From: Micromonospora ureilytica
GTDB taxonomy: Bacteria; Actinomycetota; Actinomycetes; Mycobacteriales; Micromonosporaceae
Reading direction: 5' to 3'
Assembly (NCBI RefSeq): GCF_015751765.1
Contig: NZ_JADOTX010000001.1
Span: forward strand, 4,340,001-4,404,000
DNA length: 64,000 nucleotides
The notes under the pieces are model-generated. The model did no database searches. It saw nothing but the letters and a program-made list of their open reading frames with translations, and had not been told where the DNA came from. Both the position numbers and the translations under genes were made by a program. Positions 1 to 8,861 of this stretch are shown here, one piece after another. Within the stretch, counting starts at the first letter, position 1, and every line of letters starts with the position of its first letter.

Positions 1-633
1 ACCGGCCCACGGCGCCGGGTGCCACGCAGGGAGTGGCTGACACCCCGACTGCTCGCCGTGCTGGCGCTCAGCGCCGCCGCGACTCTCGTGCTCGGTGGTA
101 CCGACGTGGCGGTGGTCGCCGTCCTGCGGGCCAGCGGCGACGTCGGCTGGACCGGCGTGGTCCTGGCCATCTGGGCGGTCGCCTCACTGGTGGGTGGTTT
201 CGCCTACGGGGCCGTCCACCGCTCGTTCTCCCCGCTGGCACTGACCGGCGCGCTGGCCCTGTGCACAATTCCGGTGGGGCTGGGCGGTGCGCACTGGTGG
301 CTGCTGTGCCTGGCGCTGATCCCCGCCGGCGCCTTGTGCGCGCCGACCATCGCGGCCGGCTCGGACACCGTCAGCCGCCTGGTTCCGGCCGAGGTACGCG
401 GTGAGGCCATGGGTCTGCACGGCTCCGCGGTCACCGTCGGCATCGCGGTCGGCGCGCCGCTCGCCGGCGCGGTGATCGACGCCAGCGCGCCACTCTGGGG
501 CTTCGTGGTGACCGGTGCGCTCGGCGCGCTGGTCACCCTGGTGGTGCTCCCGATCGAGTTGCGCCGCCGCAGCAACGCCGCCGCGGCCACCCCGCCGCCC
601 GTCGAGGCCGACCTCACCCCCGCAGCCCACTGA
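1..633 (+). CDS. MFS transporter, C-terminal half (5' end outside window)
   Basis: The reading frame is open from base 1, so the gene begins upstream of the window. The visible part has about six hydrophobic segments, as in the C-terminal half of a 12-helix major facilitator. The loop RLVPAEVRGEAMG resembles the conserved MFS loop between helices 10 and 11. The protein ends in a short Ala/Pro/Thr-rich cytoplasmic tail. It is an inner-membrane transporter; the substrate cannot be read from this half. A GTG at base 19 is in frame but would remove the first six helices, so it is not a credible start. The downstream gene is convergent, and a palindromic repeat lies between them. Confidence 0.75.
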   Translation, partial: TGPRRRVPRREWLTPRLLAVLALSAAATLVLGGTDVAVVAVLRASGDVGWTGVVLAIWAVASLVGGFAYGAVHRSFSPLALTGALALCTIPVGLGGAHWWLLCLALIPAGALCAPTIAAGSDTVSRLVPAEVRGEAMGLHGSAVTVGIAVGAPLAGAVIDASAPLWGFVVTGALGALVTLVVLPIELRRRSNAAAATPPPVEADLTPAAH

Positions 634-727
634 CGGCCGCCGCCGCAGCGGAACTGATTGGTCCCCGTCCCTTGCCGGTCGCCGCACGGCGCTGTGTCCC
701 CAGGGCAGCCGGCAGGCATACCTGTTG

Positions 728-779
728 GTGAGCCTGATGTCTGTGAGTCATCGTGATGATTCACAGACATCACGCTCAC
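728..779. repeat. Dispersed palindrome, copy 1 of 3 (bidirectional terminator-like)
   Basis: A 52-base inverted repeat centred at 753.5. The arms match at all but two positions, one C/C mismatch and one G-T wobble. The core is GAGTCATCGTGATGATTC. Related palindromes occur at 43012 and 61841. All three lie between convergent genes. Confidence 0.9.
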
Positions 780-808
780 TAGGGACATGGCTTGCCTGGA
801 GCCGAGCA

Positions 809-847
809 GACGCCGAGCCAGGCCGGGCCGACGCCGAGCCAGGCCGG
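809..847. repeat. 18-bp direct repeat, two copies
   Basis: GACGCCGAGCCAGGCCGG occurs at 809-826 and again at 830-847, separated by three bases. It lies in the 357-base gap between the MFS gene and ctaD. No gene is seen in this gap; it otherwise holds the palindrome at 728 and the hairpin at 932. Confidence 0.8.
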
Positions 848-931
848 AGCTGCGGAACACGGCCGCCGGTAGACGGCGTGGAGCGGCCGGAACGAGGCGA
901 GACGCGGGAGTGGCAGTGGCTGGACATGGCG

Positions 932-970
932 ACGGGCGCCGCTCCCGGGTGTCCCGGGGGCGGCGCCCGT
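932..970 (-). terminator. Terminator of ctaD
   Basis: An 18-bp stem closed by a three-base loop. The arms are 932-949 and 953-970, with one G-T wobble. It lies about 20 bases past the ctaD stop codon and no U tract follows, which is usual for high-GC actinomycetes. Confidence 0.75.
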
Positions 971-990
971 CGTACTGCTGGGCTTGAGCG

Positions 991-2787
991 TCAGTGCCGG
1001 TCGACGTCGCTCGCGGTGTCCTCGCGGTAGCTGGCTCCGCCGTCCGACTCGCTGGTGAGCGGCTTGGCGCCACCCTCCGGCGGGCCGGCCAGGCTTTGGC
1101 CACCGGCCGCCAACTCCGGGAACTTCATGTCGAACGCCGGCCGCTCGGAACGGATCCGCGGCATCCGGTCGAAGTTACGCAGCGGCGGCGGGCTGCTGGT
1201 CGCCCACTCCAGCGAGTTGCCGTGACCCCAGGGGTCGTTCACCTCGACCACCGGGCCGGTCTTGTACGACTTCCAGCAGTTGTAGATGAACGGCAGCGTG
1301 GAGATACCGGTGATGAACGCGCCGATCGTGGAGATCGTGTTCAGCGTGGTGAAGCCGTCGCTGGGCAGGTAGTCGGCGTACCGGCGGGGCATGCCCTCGT
1401 TGCCGAGCCAGTGCTGCACCAGGAAGGTGGTGTGGAAGCCGATCATGGTGAGCCAGAAGTGCACCTTGCCCAGGCGCTCGTCGAGCATCCGGCCGAACAT
1501 CTTCGGGAACCAGAAGTAGATGCCCGCGAAGACCGCGAACACGATGGTGCCGAAGAGCACGTAGTGGAAGTGCGCCACCACGAAGTACGAGTCCGACACG
1601 TGGAAGTCGATCGGCGGGCTGGCCAGCAGCACACCGGTGAGACCACCGAAGAGGAAGGTGACCAGGAAGCCGACCGCCCAGAGCATGGGCGTCTCGAAGC
1701 TGATCTGGCCCCGCCACATGGTGCCGATCCAGTTGAAGAACTTCATACCGGTCGGCACGGCGATCAGGTAGCTCAGGAAACTGAAGAACGGCAGCAGCAC
1801 CTGGCCGGTGGCGAACATGTGGTGCGCCCAGACGCTCATGGAGAGCGCGGCGATCGCGACGGTCGCGGCGACCAGACCCTTGTAGCCGAAGATCGGCTTG
1901 CGGGAGAAGACCGGGATGACCTCGCTGATGATGCCGAAGAACGGCAACGCCACGATGTAGACCTCGGGGTGCCCGAAGAACCAGAACAGGTGCTGCCAGA
2001 GCATCGGCCCACCGGTTGCCGGGTCGTACACGTGCGCGCCGAGGATGCGGTCCGCGGCGAGCGCGAAGAGCGCGGCGGCCAGCAGCGGGAAGACCAGGAT
2101 CACCAGGAGGCTGGTGACCAGGATGTTCCACGTGAAGATCGGCATCCGGAACATGGTCATGCCGGGCGCGCGCAGGGTCAGCACGGTGGTGATCATGTTC
2201 ACCGCGCCGAGGATGGTGCCCAGGCCGGAGATGGCCAGACCCATGATCCACATGTTGGCGCCGACGCCGGGCGAGTGCTCGACGCTGCTCAGCGGCGCGT
2301 ACGCGAACCAGCCGAAGTCAGCGGCGCCGCCCGGGGTGAGGAACCCGGCGGTCGCCATCGTCCCGCCGAACAGGTACAGCCAGTAGGCGAAGCTGTTCAG
2401 CCGGGGGAAGGAGACGTCGGGCGCGCCGATCTGGATCGGCACGATGTAGTTCGCGAACGCGAACACGATGGGCGTCGCGAAGAACAGCAACATGATCGTG
2501 CCGTGCATCGTGAAGAGCTGGTTGTACTGCTCGGGCGACAGGAACTGCAGCCCGGGTCGGGCCAGCTCTGCCCGCATGACCAGGGCCATCAGGCCACCGA
2601 TCATGAAGAACACGAACGCGGTGATCATGTACATGATCCCGATTTGTTTCGCGTCCGTGGTTCGCAGCAGCCGCGCGAAGGCCGACCCCTTGACCGGCTC
2701 CCGGACCGGCCAGGGCCGGGTCACGACCGGCTTGGGTGCGACGGTGGTCACGAGTGGCCTCCGGTTCTCGGTTGTCCCGCTCGGCAC
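991..2787 (-). CDS. ctaD: Cytochrome c oxidase subunit I
   Basis: Catalytic core subunit of the aa3-type respiratory oxidase; it reduces O2 to water and pumps protons across the plasma membrane. The 598 residues hold about 12 membrane helices. The metal ligands are visible: His95 (in MHGTIML) and His408 for haem a, His406 (in VAHFHYV) for haem a3, and His273, His322 and His323 for CuB. Tyr277 in GHPEVYI is the residue cross-linked to a CuB histidine. The gene uses a GTG start, and the length fits actinobacterial CtaD. It stands alone here; ctaC, ctaE and qcr genes are not in the window, as is common when actinobacteria carry a detached ctaD copy. Identity is secure. Confidence 0.97.
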   Translation of the reverse strand: MPSGTTENRRPLVTTVAPKPVVTRPWPVREPVKGSAFARLLRTTDAKQIGIMYMITAFVFFMIGGLMALVMRAELARPGLQFLSPEQYNQLFTMHGTIMLLFFATPIVFAFANYIVPIQIGAPDVSFPRLNSFAYWLYLFGGTMATAGFLTPGGAADFGWFAYAPLSSVEHSPGVGANMWIMGLAISGLGTILGAVNMITTVLTLRAPGMTMFRMPIFTWNILVTSLLVILVFPLLAAALFALAADRILGAHVYDPATGGPMLWQHLFWFFGHPEVYIVALPFFGIISEVIPVFSRKPIFGYKGLVAATVAIAALSMSVWAHHMFATGQVLLPFFSFLSYLIAVPTGMKFFNWIGTMWRGQISFETPMLWAVGFLVTFLFGGLTGVLLASPPIDFHVSDSYFVVAHFHYVLFGTIVFAVFAGIYFWFPKMFGRMLDERLGKVHFWLTMIGFHTTFLVQHWLGNEGMPRRYADYLPSDGFTTLNTISTIGAFITGISTLPFIYNCWKSYKTGPVVEVNDPWGHGNSLEWATSSPPPLRNFDRMPRIRSERPAFDMKFPELAAGGQSLAGPPEGGAKPLTSESDGGASYREDTASDVDRH

Positions 2788-2881
2788 ACGCTGGTTATCG
2801 GCGGGCCGTCATCCGCAAGGAGGATAGTCCCCGGCAGGTCGCAGCGCCGCGTGGGGTGGCGTGACACGATCTACAACGGGG

Positions 2882-3988
2882 CTACAGCGGGCCGAGCAGA
2901 AGTCGGTAGTGATCCCCGAAGATCCGGTCGCCGCGTCCGCGCAGCAGCGGGTCGCGCAGCGCCGGCGGCACGTCCCTGGTCCGGTTGCGGTCCCGGGTCC
3001 GGTCCCGCACCCATCGGGTACGCGGACGGCGCCGACTTTCGTACGCCACGAGCGCCGCGTCCACGCTGTTGGCGGCGCGCAGCGACTCGGCCAGCACCAC
3101 GGCGTCCTCCAACGCCATTGCCGCACCCTGGGACAGCGTCGGCGCGGTGGCGTGCGCGGCGTCGCCGACCAGCAGGACGCGGCCCCGGTACCAGCGGCCC
3201 AACTCCACCTCGTCGGTGATCCCGACGTGCACCTCGTCGAGGGCCGCCAGCACCTCGGGCACCGGGCCGCGGTAGTCGGCGAAGAGGTCCCGCAGCCGGG
3301 CCAGCGGGTCGGCTGGTTCCTCTGTGCCGGCCTCGTCGGCGTAGAGGTGCAGCCGCCCGGCACCGATCGGCACCATGAGGAAGCCGGAGCGCTGGCCGAG
3401 CAGCGCGGTCCATTCGGTGACCGGTGGCCCGTCGCGCAGGACGGCCCGGTAGACCACCTGCCCGACCGGGCGCGGCGGCCCACCGAGCGCGGCCAGGGCA
3501 CGGACCGAGGAGCGTGGCCCGTCGGCGCCGATGACCAGGTCGTACTCCGTGGTGGTGCCGTCGGTGAAGGTGACGCCGACCGCGCCCGGGAGCAGGTCCA
3601 GGGTGCGAACCTCGGCGCCGTGTCGGACGGCGCCGCCGGCGCCGCTGAGCAGCACCCGGTGCAGGTCGGCCCGGGGGAGCGCCCGGCATTCGCCGACGCC
3701 GGCCCAGAGGGTGTCGAGGTCGACCTCGCAGAGTTGCGCGCCGGCGGCGTCGAAGAACCGCTGCCGGCGGATCACCTGCCCGATCGGCCGGACCGGGTCG
3801 TGCAGGTCGAGCCGGTGTAGTGCGCGGGCGGCATTGCCGGGCAGGTAGAGACCAGTCTCGGTGGACTCCCCCGGTGGCAGCTTGTCGGTGACGTCGGGCC
3901 GGAAACCCGCCAGGCGCAGCGCCCGGGCTACGGCCAGGCCGGCGATGCCCGCGCCGACGACGAGGATGCGCAGGGGGGAGCCACCCAT
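2882..3988 (-). CDS. FAD-dependent monooxygenase (group A, UbiH/PHBH-like)
   Basis: A 368-residue single-component flavoprotein hydroxylase. The N-terminal dinucleotide-binding motif is VVGAGIAGLAVARAL. The FAD/NAD(P)H motif DLVIGADGPRSSVR falls near residue 150. The second FAD motif, LVGDAAHATAPTLSQGAA, lies near residue 270. Such enzymes hydroxylate or epoxidise aromatic or isoprenoid substrates with NAD(P)H and O2; the substrate is unknown. The ATG at 3988 has a GGAGG ribosome site about 12 bases upstream. Translation open further upstream to 4165 is composed of unlikely Arg/Pro-rich sequence and was not used. The gene is divergent from the GH12 gene and precedes ctaD on the same strand. 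Confidence 0.88.
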   Translation of the reverse strand: MGGSPLRILVVGAGIAGLAVARALRLAGFRPDVTDKLPPGESTETGLYLPGNAARALHRLDLHDPVRPIGQVIRRQRFFDAAGAQLCEVDLDTLWAGVGECRALPRADLHRVLLSGAGGAVRHGAEVRTLDLLPGAVGVTFTDGTTTEYDLVIGADGPRSSVRALAALGGPPRPVGQVVYRAVLRDGPPVTEWTALLGQRSGFLMVPIGAGRLHLYADEAGTEEPADPLARLRDLFADYRGPVPEVLAALDEVHVGITDEVELGRWYRGRVLLVGDAAHATAPTLSQGAAMALEDAVVLAESLRAANSVDAALVAYESRRRPRTRWVRDRTRDRNRTRDVPPALRDPLLRGRGDRIFGDHYRLLLGPL

Positions 3989-4182
3989 GGTGGTGTACGC
4001 CTCCGGAGGGGGAACGGCACGCGTTGGAGGCAACACGCTACTCGGAGCGATCCTCGCACACCAGGCCCAATCGGTCCGCACCCCGACGCCCCTCGGCGAC
4101 CCGCGCCGCTTGGCCGCCGTCCGTCGGCAACCGTCCGGCGGGGCATGGCAATCCTCACAATTCACCAGTTCGACCCGGACGG

Positions 4183-4210
4183 TTGCGCACCAGTTTCAGA
4201 CATGTAAATG
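4183..4210 (+). promoter_or_regulatory. Candidate promoter of the GH12 endoglucanase
   Basis: TTGCGC at 4183-4188 and TAAATG at 4205-4210 are separated by 16 bases. This places the transcript start just before the CebR-like operator. Confidence 0.45.
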
Positions 4211-4222
4211 TGTCGTTGAGCG

Positions 4223-4236
4223 TGGGAGCGCTCCCG
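4223..4236. promoter_or_regulatory. CebR-type (LacI family) operator
   Basis: TGGGAGCGCTCCCG differs in its last base from the 14-bp CebR box known in Streptomyces, TGGGAGCGCTCCCA. It lies about 50 bases before the endoglucanase start and downstream of its promoter, where a repressor would block transcription. Release by cello-oligosaccharides is the expected control, from knowledge of CebR. Confidence 0.85.
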
Positions 4237-4286
4237 CACTGCCCCACCACATCCGGCGCCCGGCACGCGCCGAGTCAAGGAGTGTC

Positions 4287-5399
4287 ATGAAACGTCAACT
4301 TCGGGCCCTGGCCGCCGCCGGGCTGCTGGTCGCCAGTTCACTGGTGGCAGTGGCCCTCGGCGGCAGCGCCTCCGCCGACACCCAGATCTGCGAGCAGTAC
4401 GGCTCGACAGTCATCCAGGGCCGCTACGTGGTGCAGAACAACCGCTGGGGCACCACCGCCCAGCAGTGCATCAATGCCACAAACAACGGCTTCGAGATCA
4501 CCACCCTGAACGGCAGCAGCCCCACCAACGGGGCGCCGACGGCGTACCCCTCGGTGTTCTTCGGTTGTCACTACACCAACTGCTCCCCCGGCACGAACCT
4601 GCCGATCCAGGTGAGTTCGATCAGCAGCGCCACCAGCAGCATCTCCTACCGCTACGTCAGCGGCGCCACCTACAACGCGTCGTACGACATCTGGCTGGAC
4701 CCGTCGCCCAAGCGCGACGGGGTGAACCAGATGGAAATCATGATCTGGCTCAACCGGCAGGGTCCGATCCAGCCCATCGGCTCGGTCGTCGGCACGACGA
4801 ACCTGGCCGGCCGCACCTGGGAGGTCTGGCGGGGCAGCAACGGCTCCAACAACGTCATCTCCTACGTCGCGTCGTCGGCGATCTCCAGCCTGAACTTCAG
4901 TGTGCTGGACTTCATCAACGACACCCGTAACCGGGGCGCGATCACCAACTCCTGGTACCTGACCAGCATCCAGGCTGGCTTCGAGCCGTGGCAGGGCGGC
5001 GCCGGCCTGGCGGTGACCTCGTTCTCGGCCAACGTCAACGGTGGCGGCCAGCCGCCCACCACCCCGCCGCCGAGCGGTGGCGCGAGCTGCGCGGTGAAGT
5101 ACACGGCGAACTCGTGGAACAACGGCTTCACGGCCGACGTGCAGATCACCAACACCGGCTCCAGCGCGATCAACGGCTGGACGCTCGCCTACAGCCTGCC
5201 CGGCGGGCAGCAGGTCACCGGCGCCTGGAACGCCACGGTGAGCCAGAGCGGGTCGACGGTGACCGCCCGGAACGTCGGCCACAACGGGTCGGTCGCACCC
5301 GGCGGCACGGCCAGCTTCGGCTACCAGGGGTCGCTGAGCGGGTCGTACTCGTCCCCGAGCAGCTTCTCGCTCAACGGGGCAACCTGCTCCCGCTCGTGA
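4287..5399 (+). CDS. Secreted endoglucanase, GH12 with C-terminal CBM2
   Basis: A 370-residue secreted beta-1,4-glucanase. Residues 1-32 are a Sec signal peptide ending near SASA. A GH12 domain follows to about residue 250. Its probable nucleophile is Glu150 in QMEIMIWL and its acid/base is Glu233 in GFEPWQGG. A Pro/Thr/Gly linker (GGGQPPTTPPPSGG) joins a CBM2 of about 100 residues. This CBM2 has the typical opening CAVKYTANSWNNGF, surface tryptophans and a closing cysteine. ATG 4287 has AAGGAG at 4277-4282. Transcription is probably under CebR control through the box at 4223. The product attacks amorphous cellulose or mixed glucans outside the cell. Confidence 0.95.
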   Translation: MKRQLRALAAAGLLVASSLVAVALGGSASADTQICEQYGSTVIQGRYVVQNNRWGTTAQQCINATNNGFEITTLNGSSPTNGAPTAYPSVFFGCHYTNCSPGTNLPIQVSSISSATSSISYRYVSGATYNASYDIWLDPSPKRDGVNQMEIMIWLNRQGPIQPIGSVVGTTNLAGRTWEVWRGSNGSNNVISYVASSAISSLNFSVLDFINDTRNRGAITNSWYLTSIQAGFEPWQGGAGLAVTSFSANVNGGGQPPTTPPPSGGASCAVKYTANSWNNGFTADVQITNTGSSAINGWTLAYSLPGGQQVTGAWNATVSQSGSTVTARNVGHNGSVAPGGTASFGYQGSLSGSYSSPSSFSLNGATCSRS

Positions 5400-5405
5400 A
5401 CTGAC

Positions 5406-5439
5406 GGTGGGGGTGCGACCATGCGGTCGCGCCCCCACC
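5406..5439. terminator. Bidirectional hairpin terminator
   Basis: A 15-bp stem with one G-T wobble and loop ATGC. It lies between the convergent endoglucanase and amidase genes and can serve both. Confidence 0.85.
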
Positions 5440-5455
5440 ACTCAGAAGATCAGAG

Positions 5456-6577
5456 TCAGACGCGGGTGAGGCGTACGGCGTCGGCGATGACCAGGCCGGT
5501 GGTGTTGCTCCACCGGCTCACGCCGACCCGGTTGGCGTCTCCCGCCGGAAGCGTGAACGTGCCGAGAACCCGCCACTGCCCGCCGGTGGCCCGTTGGTCG
5601 ACCCGAACGGTCTGGTTCCCGGCGCTTGTGGCGACGACGTACGGGGCGGCGCTGTTGTAGCCCGAGTTCGCCGGCCACCAGGCCTCGACCCGGTAGCTGG
5701 CGGTGGCCGGGACGTTGAACCGGTACCACGCGACATCGCTGGCGGCGACCGGGTCCGCGTACCGGTAGTCGGCGCCGTAGCGCTGACTGGAGTACGACGA
5801 CACGCCCCAGTTGGCACTGGCGGTGAACCGACCGCTTGTGGTGTTGTCCACCGTCGAGGACCAGGCCGTGCCGCCGCCGCCGGCCATTCTCGCCGCCACG
5901 TCGGCGCGCATGACGTTCAGGTCGATGAAGGATGGGTCGATCTTGCCGGTCGTGCTGGTCTCCCGGTGGCCCCGGGCGTAGCTGCTGTCCCGGCCGAGCC
6001 GGGTGAGCACGGCGGCCGTGGCGGCGAGCGACGCGCTGTACTGCGCGCTTGTCATCTCCTGGCTGACGCCGTTGTAGTCGATCTCCCACCCGATCATCAG
6101 GGTGTTGCCGTCCCCCGCCGGGATCGGCCCGCTGCCGCCGCTGACGCCGGCGTGGTTGCACCGGCCGGCGGAGATGACGTGGAAGACACCGTTGTAGTCG
6201 ACGAGCGCCTGGCACAGCGGGCCCGGCAGGTCGGACCGGCCGTTGATGCAGATGCCGAGCGCCGGGTGCGGGTTGCTGGCGCTGGAGGTCGAGGCGGTGT
6301 GGTGCCAGAGCACCCCGATCGGGTCGAAGGAGCCGGGTCGCATCCCGGTTGAGCCAGTCCCCCTCGACCACGACCTGGACCCCGGCGGCGCGCAGCACGT
6401 CCACCAGCCAGGGAATCGTCGCCATCAGGCGTCCCGAAGCAGGTCGGCGAGGCACTCGGCCTTCGGCGCGGCGCTCGCGGGGGCGGGTCGGGTGACGACG
6501 GTCAGCGCGGCGACCACCAGGGCGGGGATGCCGAGCACCCCACGGCGGGGCAGACGGATGGACGGGGTTCGGGCCAT
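5456..6577 (-). pseudogene. Secreted N-acetylmuramoyl-L-alanine amidase, reading frame disrupted
   Basis: ATG 6577, behind GGAGG, opens a Tat-like signal peptide (MARTPSIRLPRRGVLG...) that stops at TGA 6425-6427 after 50 codons. A second ATG at 6425 overlaps that stop and reads MATIPWLVDVLRAAG..., a typical amidase N-terminus, in another frame. Near 6337-6346 an extra base returns the coding sense to the first frame, which then runs from LWHHTAST to the end. That last part carries an Amidase_2 domain (zinc-type histidines in LWHHT, CNHAG and RGHRET) and a C-terminal golvesin-like domain of about 135 residues. At least one single-base insertion breaks the product. It could be a true pseudogene, programmed frameshifting or a sequence error. 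Intact relatives cleave peptidoglycan stem peptides. Confidence 0.7.
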
Positions 6578-6702
6578 GGCGATCCTCCAGCGACGGCGGG
6601 TACGAACGGATCGACGAACGTGATGACGGGACGTTATACCGTCACGTACGTCGATGTCGATACCCTTCACCACTGCGTCGATGGCTGAAGGAATTCGCCG
6701 GT

Positions 6703-7491
6703 TCAGACCTCGCCGAGCGCGTCGATGTCGCGCATCTCCTCGGCCGTGAGGGAGAAGTGGAAGATGTCGAAGTTGGCGGTGATCCGCTCCGGGGTCACCG
6801 ACTTCGGGATCACCACGATCTCGTGGTCGATGTGCCAACGCAGCACCACCTGTGCCGGGGAGACGCCGTGCGCGCTGGCGATCCTGGTCAGCACCGGGTC
6901 ACTGAGATCGCTGGTCTTGAACGGGCTGTACCCCTCCAGCACCACGCCCCGGTCCCGGTGCTCGGCGTGCCGCTGCCTGTCGTACAGCGACGGGCTCCAC
7001 CGGATCTGGTTGACCGCCGGGTTCTCCTCGGTGGACTGGATCAGCTCGTCGATCTCCGCGGTGCTGTAGTTGCTCACCCCGACCGCGCGAGCGAGGTTCT
7101 CGTCGCGGGCGGCGAGCAACTCGCGCCAGAGCGGGATGCTGTCCCCCGGCGACGACGGCGGCCAGTGGATCAGCCAGAGGTCGACGTACTCGACGCCGAG
7201 CGCCTCCAGGCTGGCCTCCAGCGTCGCGCGCTCCCGGCCCACCCGGTCCGGCGGGAGCTTGGTGGTGATGAAGAGATCCTCCCGACGCAGCCCGCTCTCC
7301 CGCACCGCCCGGCCGACCTCCCGCTCGTTGCCGTACACCGTGGCGGTGTCGAGGTGCCGGTAGCCGGTGTCGAGCGCGGCCAGCACGGCGTCGTACCCGG
7401 CCTGGCCGGTGGCCTGCCAGGTGCCGAAGCCGAGCAGGGGCATCCGCACGTCACCGGGGAGCAGGGCGGTGGGCTGGTCGGTGAGGTCCAT
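6703..7491 (-). CDS. Aldo/keto reductase (first of three in the window)
   Basis: A 262-residue NADPH-dependent carbonyl reductase of the AKR TIM-barrel superfamily. The signature GYRHLDTATVYGNEREVG carries the catalytic Asp and Tyr. The catalytic Lys lies in ITTKLPP and the His in DLWLIHWP. The C-terminal cofactor motif is VVIPKSVTPERI. The length is slightly short for the family but complete. It is cytosolic, with an unknown physiological substrate. A TAGAAC box seven bases before the start suggests a leaderless transcript. It is divergent from thrC. Confidence 0.9.
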   Translation of the reverse strand: MDLTDQPTALLPGDVRMPLLGFGTWQATGQAGYDAVLAALDTGYRHLDTATVYGNEREVGRAVRESGLRREDLFITTKLPPDRVGRERATLEASLEALGVEYVDLWLIHWPPSSPGDSIPLWRELLAARDENLARAVGVSNYSTAEIDELIQSTEENPAVNQIRWSPSLYDRQRHAEHRDRGVVLEGYSPFKTSDLSDPVLTRIASAHGVSPAQVVLRWHIDHEIVVIPKSVTPERITANFDIFHFSLTAEEMRDIDALGEV

Positions 7492-7619
7492 GAGGTCCGT
7501 TCTACCCCGCCGCAGCCCCGACCGCCGAGCGAACCGGACACTCCGGCACCCAGCGGCTGGTCTTGGCCGGTACGCACTGGCAGACTCCGCATCGACGCGG
7601 TGTGACGGCGAGGAGCGAC

Positions 7620-8810
7620 GTGTACCTGACCCACCTGGACTGCCCGCGCTGCGGCAAGGAGCACGCCGCCGACCGGTTGCAGAACCTCTGCGAGTGCGGT
7701 TCGCCGCTGCTGGCCCGCTACGACCTGCCGGCCGTGGCGAAGGCGGTCACCCCGGAACGCTTTCCGCTGCGCCCGGCCGACCTGTGGCGCTACCGGGAGC
7801 TGCTGCCGGTCGCCGACCCTCGGCACGTCACGACGCTGGGCGAGGGCTGGACGCCGCTGTTGCGCACCCCGGCGTACGGCGCCGAGATCGGCATCACGGA
7901 CCTGATGGTCAAGGACGAGGGGCTGATCCCGACCGGCTCGTTCAAGGCCCGGGGCGCGGCGGTCGGGGTGAGCCGGGCCCGCGAGCTGGGCGTCGAGCGG
8001 ATCGCGATGCCCACCAACGGCAACGCCGGGTCGGCCTGGGCCACGTACGCCGCGCGGGCCGGGATGGGCGCGACAATCGTCATGCCGCTGGAGGCGCCGA
8101 GCATCTGCCGGCGCGAGTGCGTCGCCGCCGGCGCCGACCTGCGTCTGATCGACGGGCTGATCGGCGACGCCGGACGGCGGGTGGCCGAGCTGATCGCGGA
8201 GTCGAACGGGGCGATCTTCGACGCCGGCACGCTGCGCGAGCCCTACCGGCTGGAGGGCAAGAAGACGATGGGGTACGAGATCGTCGAGCAGCTCGGCTGG
8301 CAGACGCCGGACGTGATCATCTATCCGACCGGCGGCGGCGTCGGCCTGATCGGCATCCACAAGGCGCTGCACGAGCTGCGCGAGCTGGGCTGGATCGGTG
8401 ACAAGCTGCCCCGGCTGGTGGCGGTGCAGTCCACCGGCTGCGCGCCGATCGTGCGGGCGTTCGCCGCAGGCGAGGATCGGGCGCAGCCGTGGGCGGACGC
8501 GCACACCGTGGCGTTCGGCATCACCGTGCCGGCCCCGCTGGGCGACGAGCTGATCCTGGCGGCGCTGCGGGAGTCCTCCGGCACGGCCGTCGCCGTCGAC
8601 GACGCGGACATCCTGGCCGACCTGCGGGACTTCGCCGCCCGGGAGGGGTTGCTGCTCTGCCCGGAGGGGGCGGCCTGCCTCACGGCGGCACGGCAACTGC
8701 GCGCCGGCGGGTGGATCCGGGCCGGCGAGCGGGTGGTGGTGCTCAACACCGGCGCCGGGCTGAAGTATCCGGACACTGTCGACGTCTCCGGCGTACCCCT
8801 GATGGGGTGA
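7620..8810 (+). CDS. thrC: Threonine synthase
   Basis: A PLP enzyme converting O-phospho-L-homoserine to L-threonine, the last step of threonine synthesis. The 396-residue protein opens with a zinc-ribbon-like CPRCG...CECG pair, typical of the long archaeal/actinobacterial type. The PLP lysine is probably Lys109 in TGSFKARG. The phosphate-binding loop is PTGGGVGLIG. GTG 7620 was chosen because GAGGAG stands four bases before it and the protein then opens MYLTHLDCPRC; TTG 7563 is also in frame. There is no hom or thrB neighbour. A strong terminator follows. Related pyridoxal lyases such as cysteate synthase are the only realistic alternatives. Confidence 0.92.
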   Translation: MYLTHLDCPRCGKEHAADRLQNLCECGSPLLARYDLPAVAKAVTPERFPLRPADLWRYRELLPVADPRHVTTLGEGWTPLLRTPAYGAEIGITDLMVKDEGLIPTGSFKARGAAVGVSRARELGVERIAMPTNGNAGSAWATYAARAGMGATIVMPLEAPSICRRECVAAGADLRLIDGLIGDAGRRVAELIAESNGAIFDAGTLREPYRLEGKKTMGYEIVEQLGWQTPDVIIYPTGGGVGLIGIHKALHELRELGWIGDKLPRLVAVQSTGCAPIVRAFAAGEDRAQPWADAHTVAFGITVPAPLGDELILAALRESSGTAVAVDDADILADLRDFAAREGLLLCPEGAACLTAARQLRAGGWIRAGERVVVLNTGAGLKYPDTVDVSGVPLMG

Positions 8811-8817
8811 CGTGGCA

Positions 8818-8849
8818 GCACCCCGCGGACCGGGCGGTCCGCGGGGTGC
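8818..8849. terminator. Bidirectional hairpin terminator
   Basis: A perfect 14-bp stem, GCACCCCGCGGACC and its complement, with loop GGGC. It lies between convergent thrC and the pectate lyase gene. Confidence 0.9.
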
Positions 8850-8861
8850 CGCCGTGCCGGC

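Noticed and set aside
994..3219. Very long open frame antisense to ctaD (741 codons)
   Set aside because: It overlaps a gene with intact cytochrome oxidase ligands. Its product is Arg/Gln/His-rich with no hydrophobic or domain pattern, a typical high-GC shadow frame.
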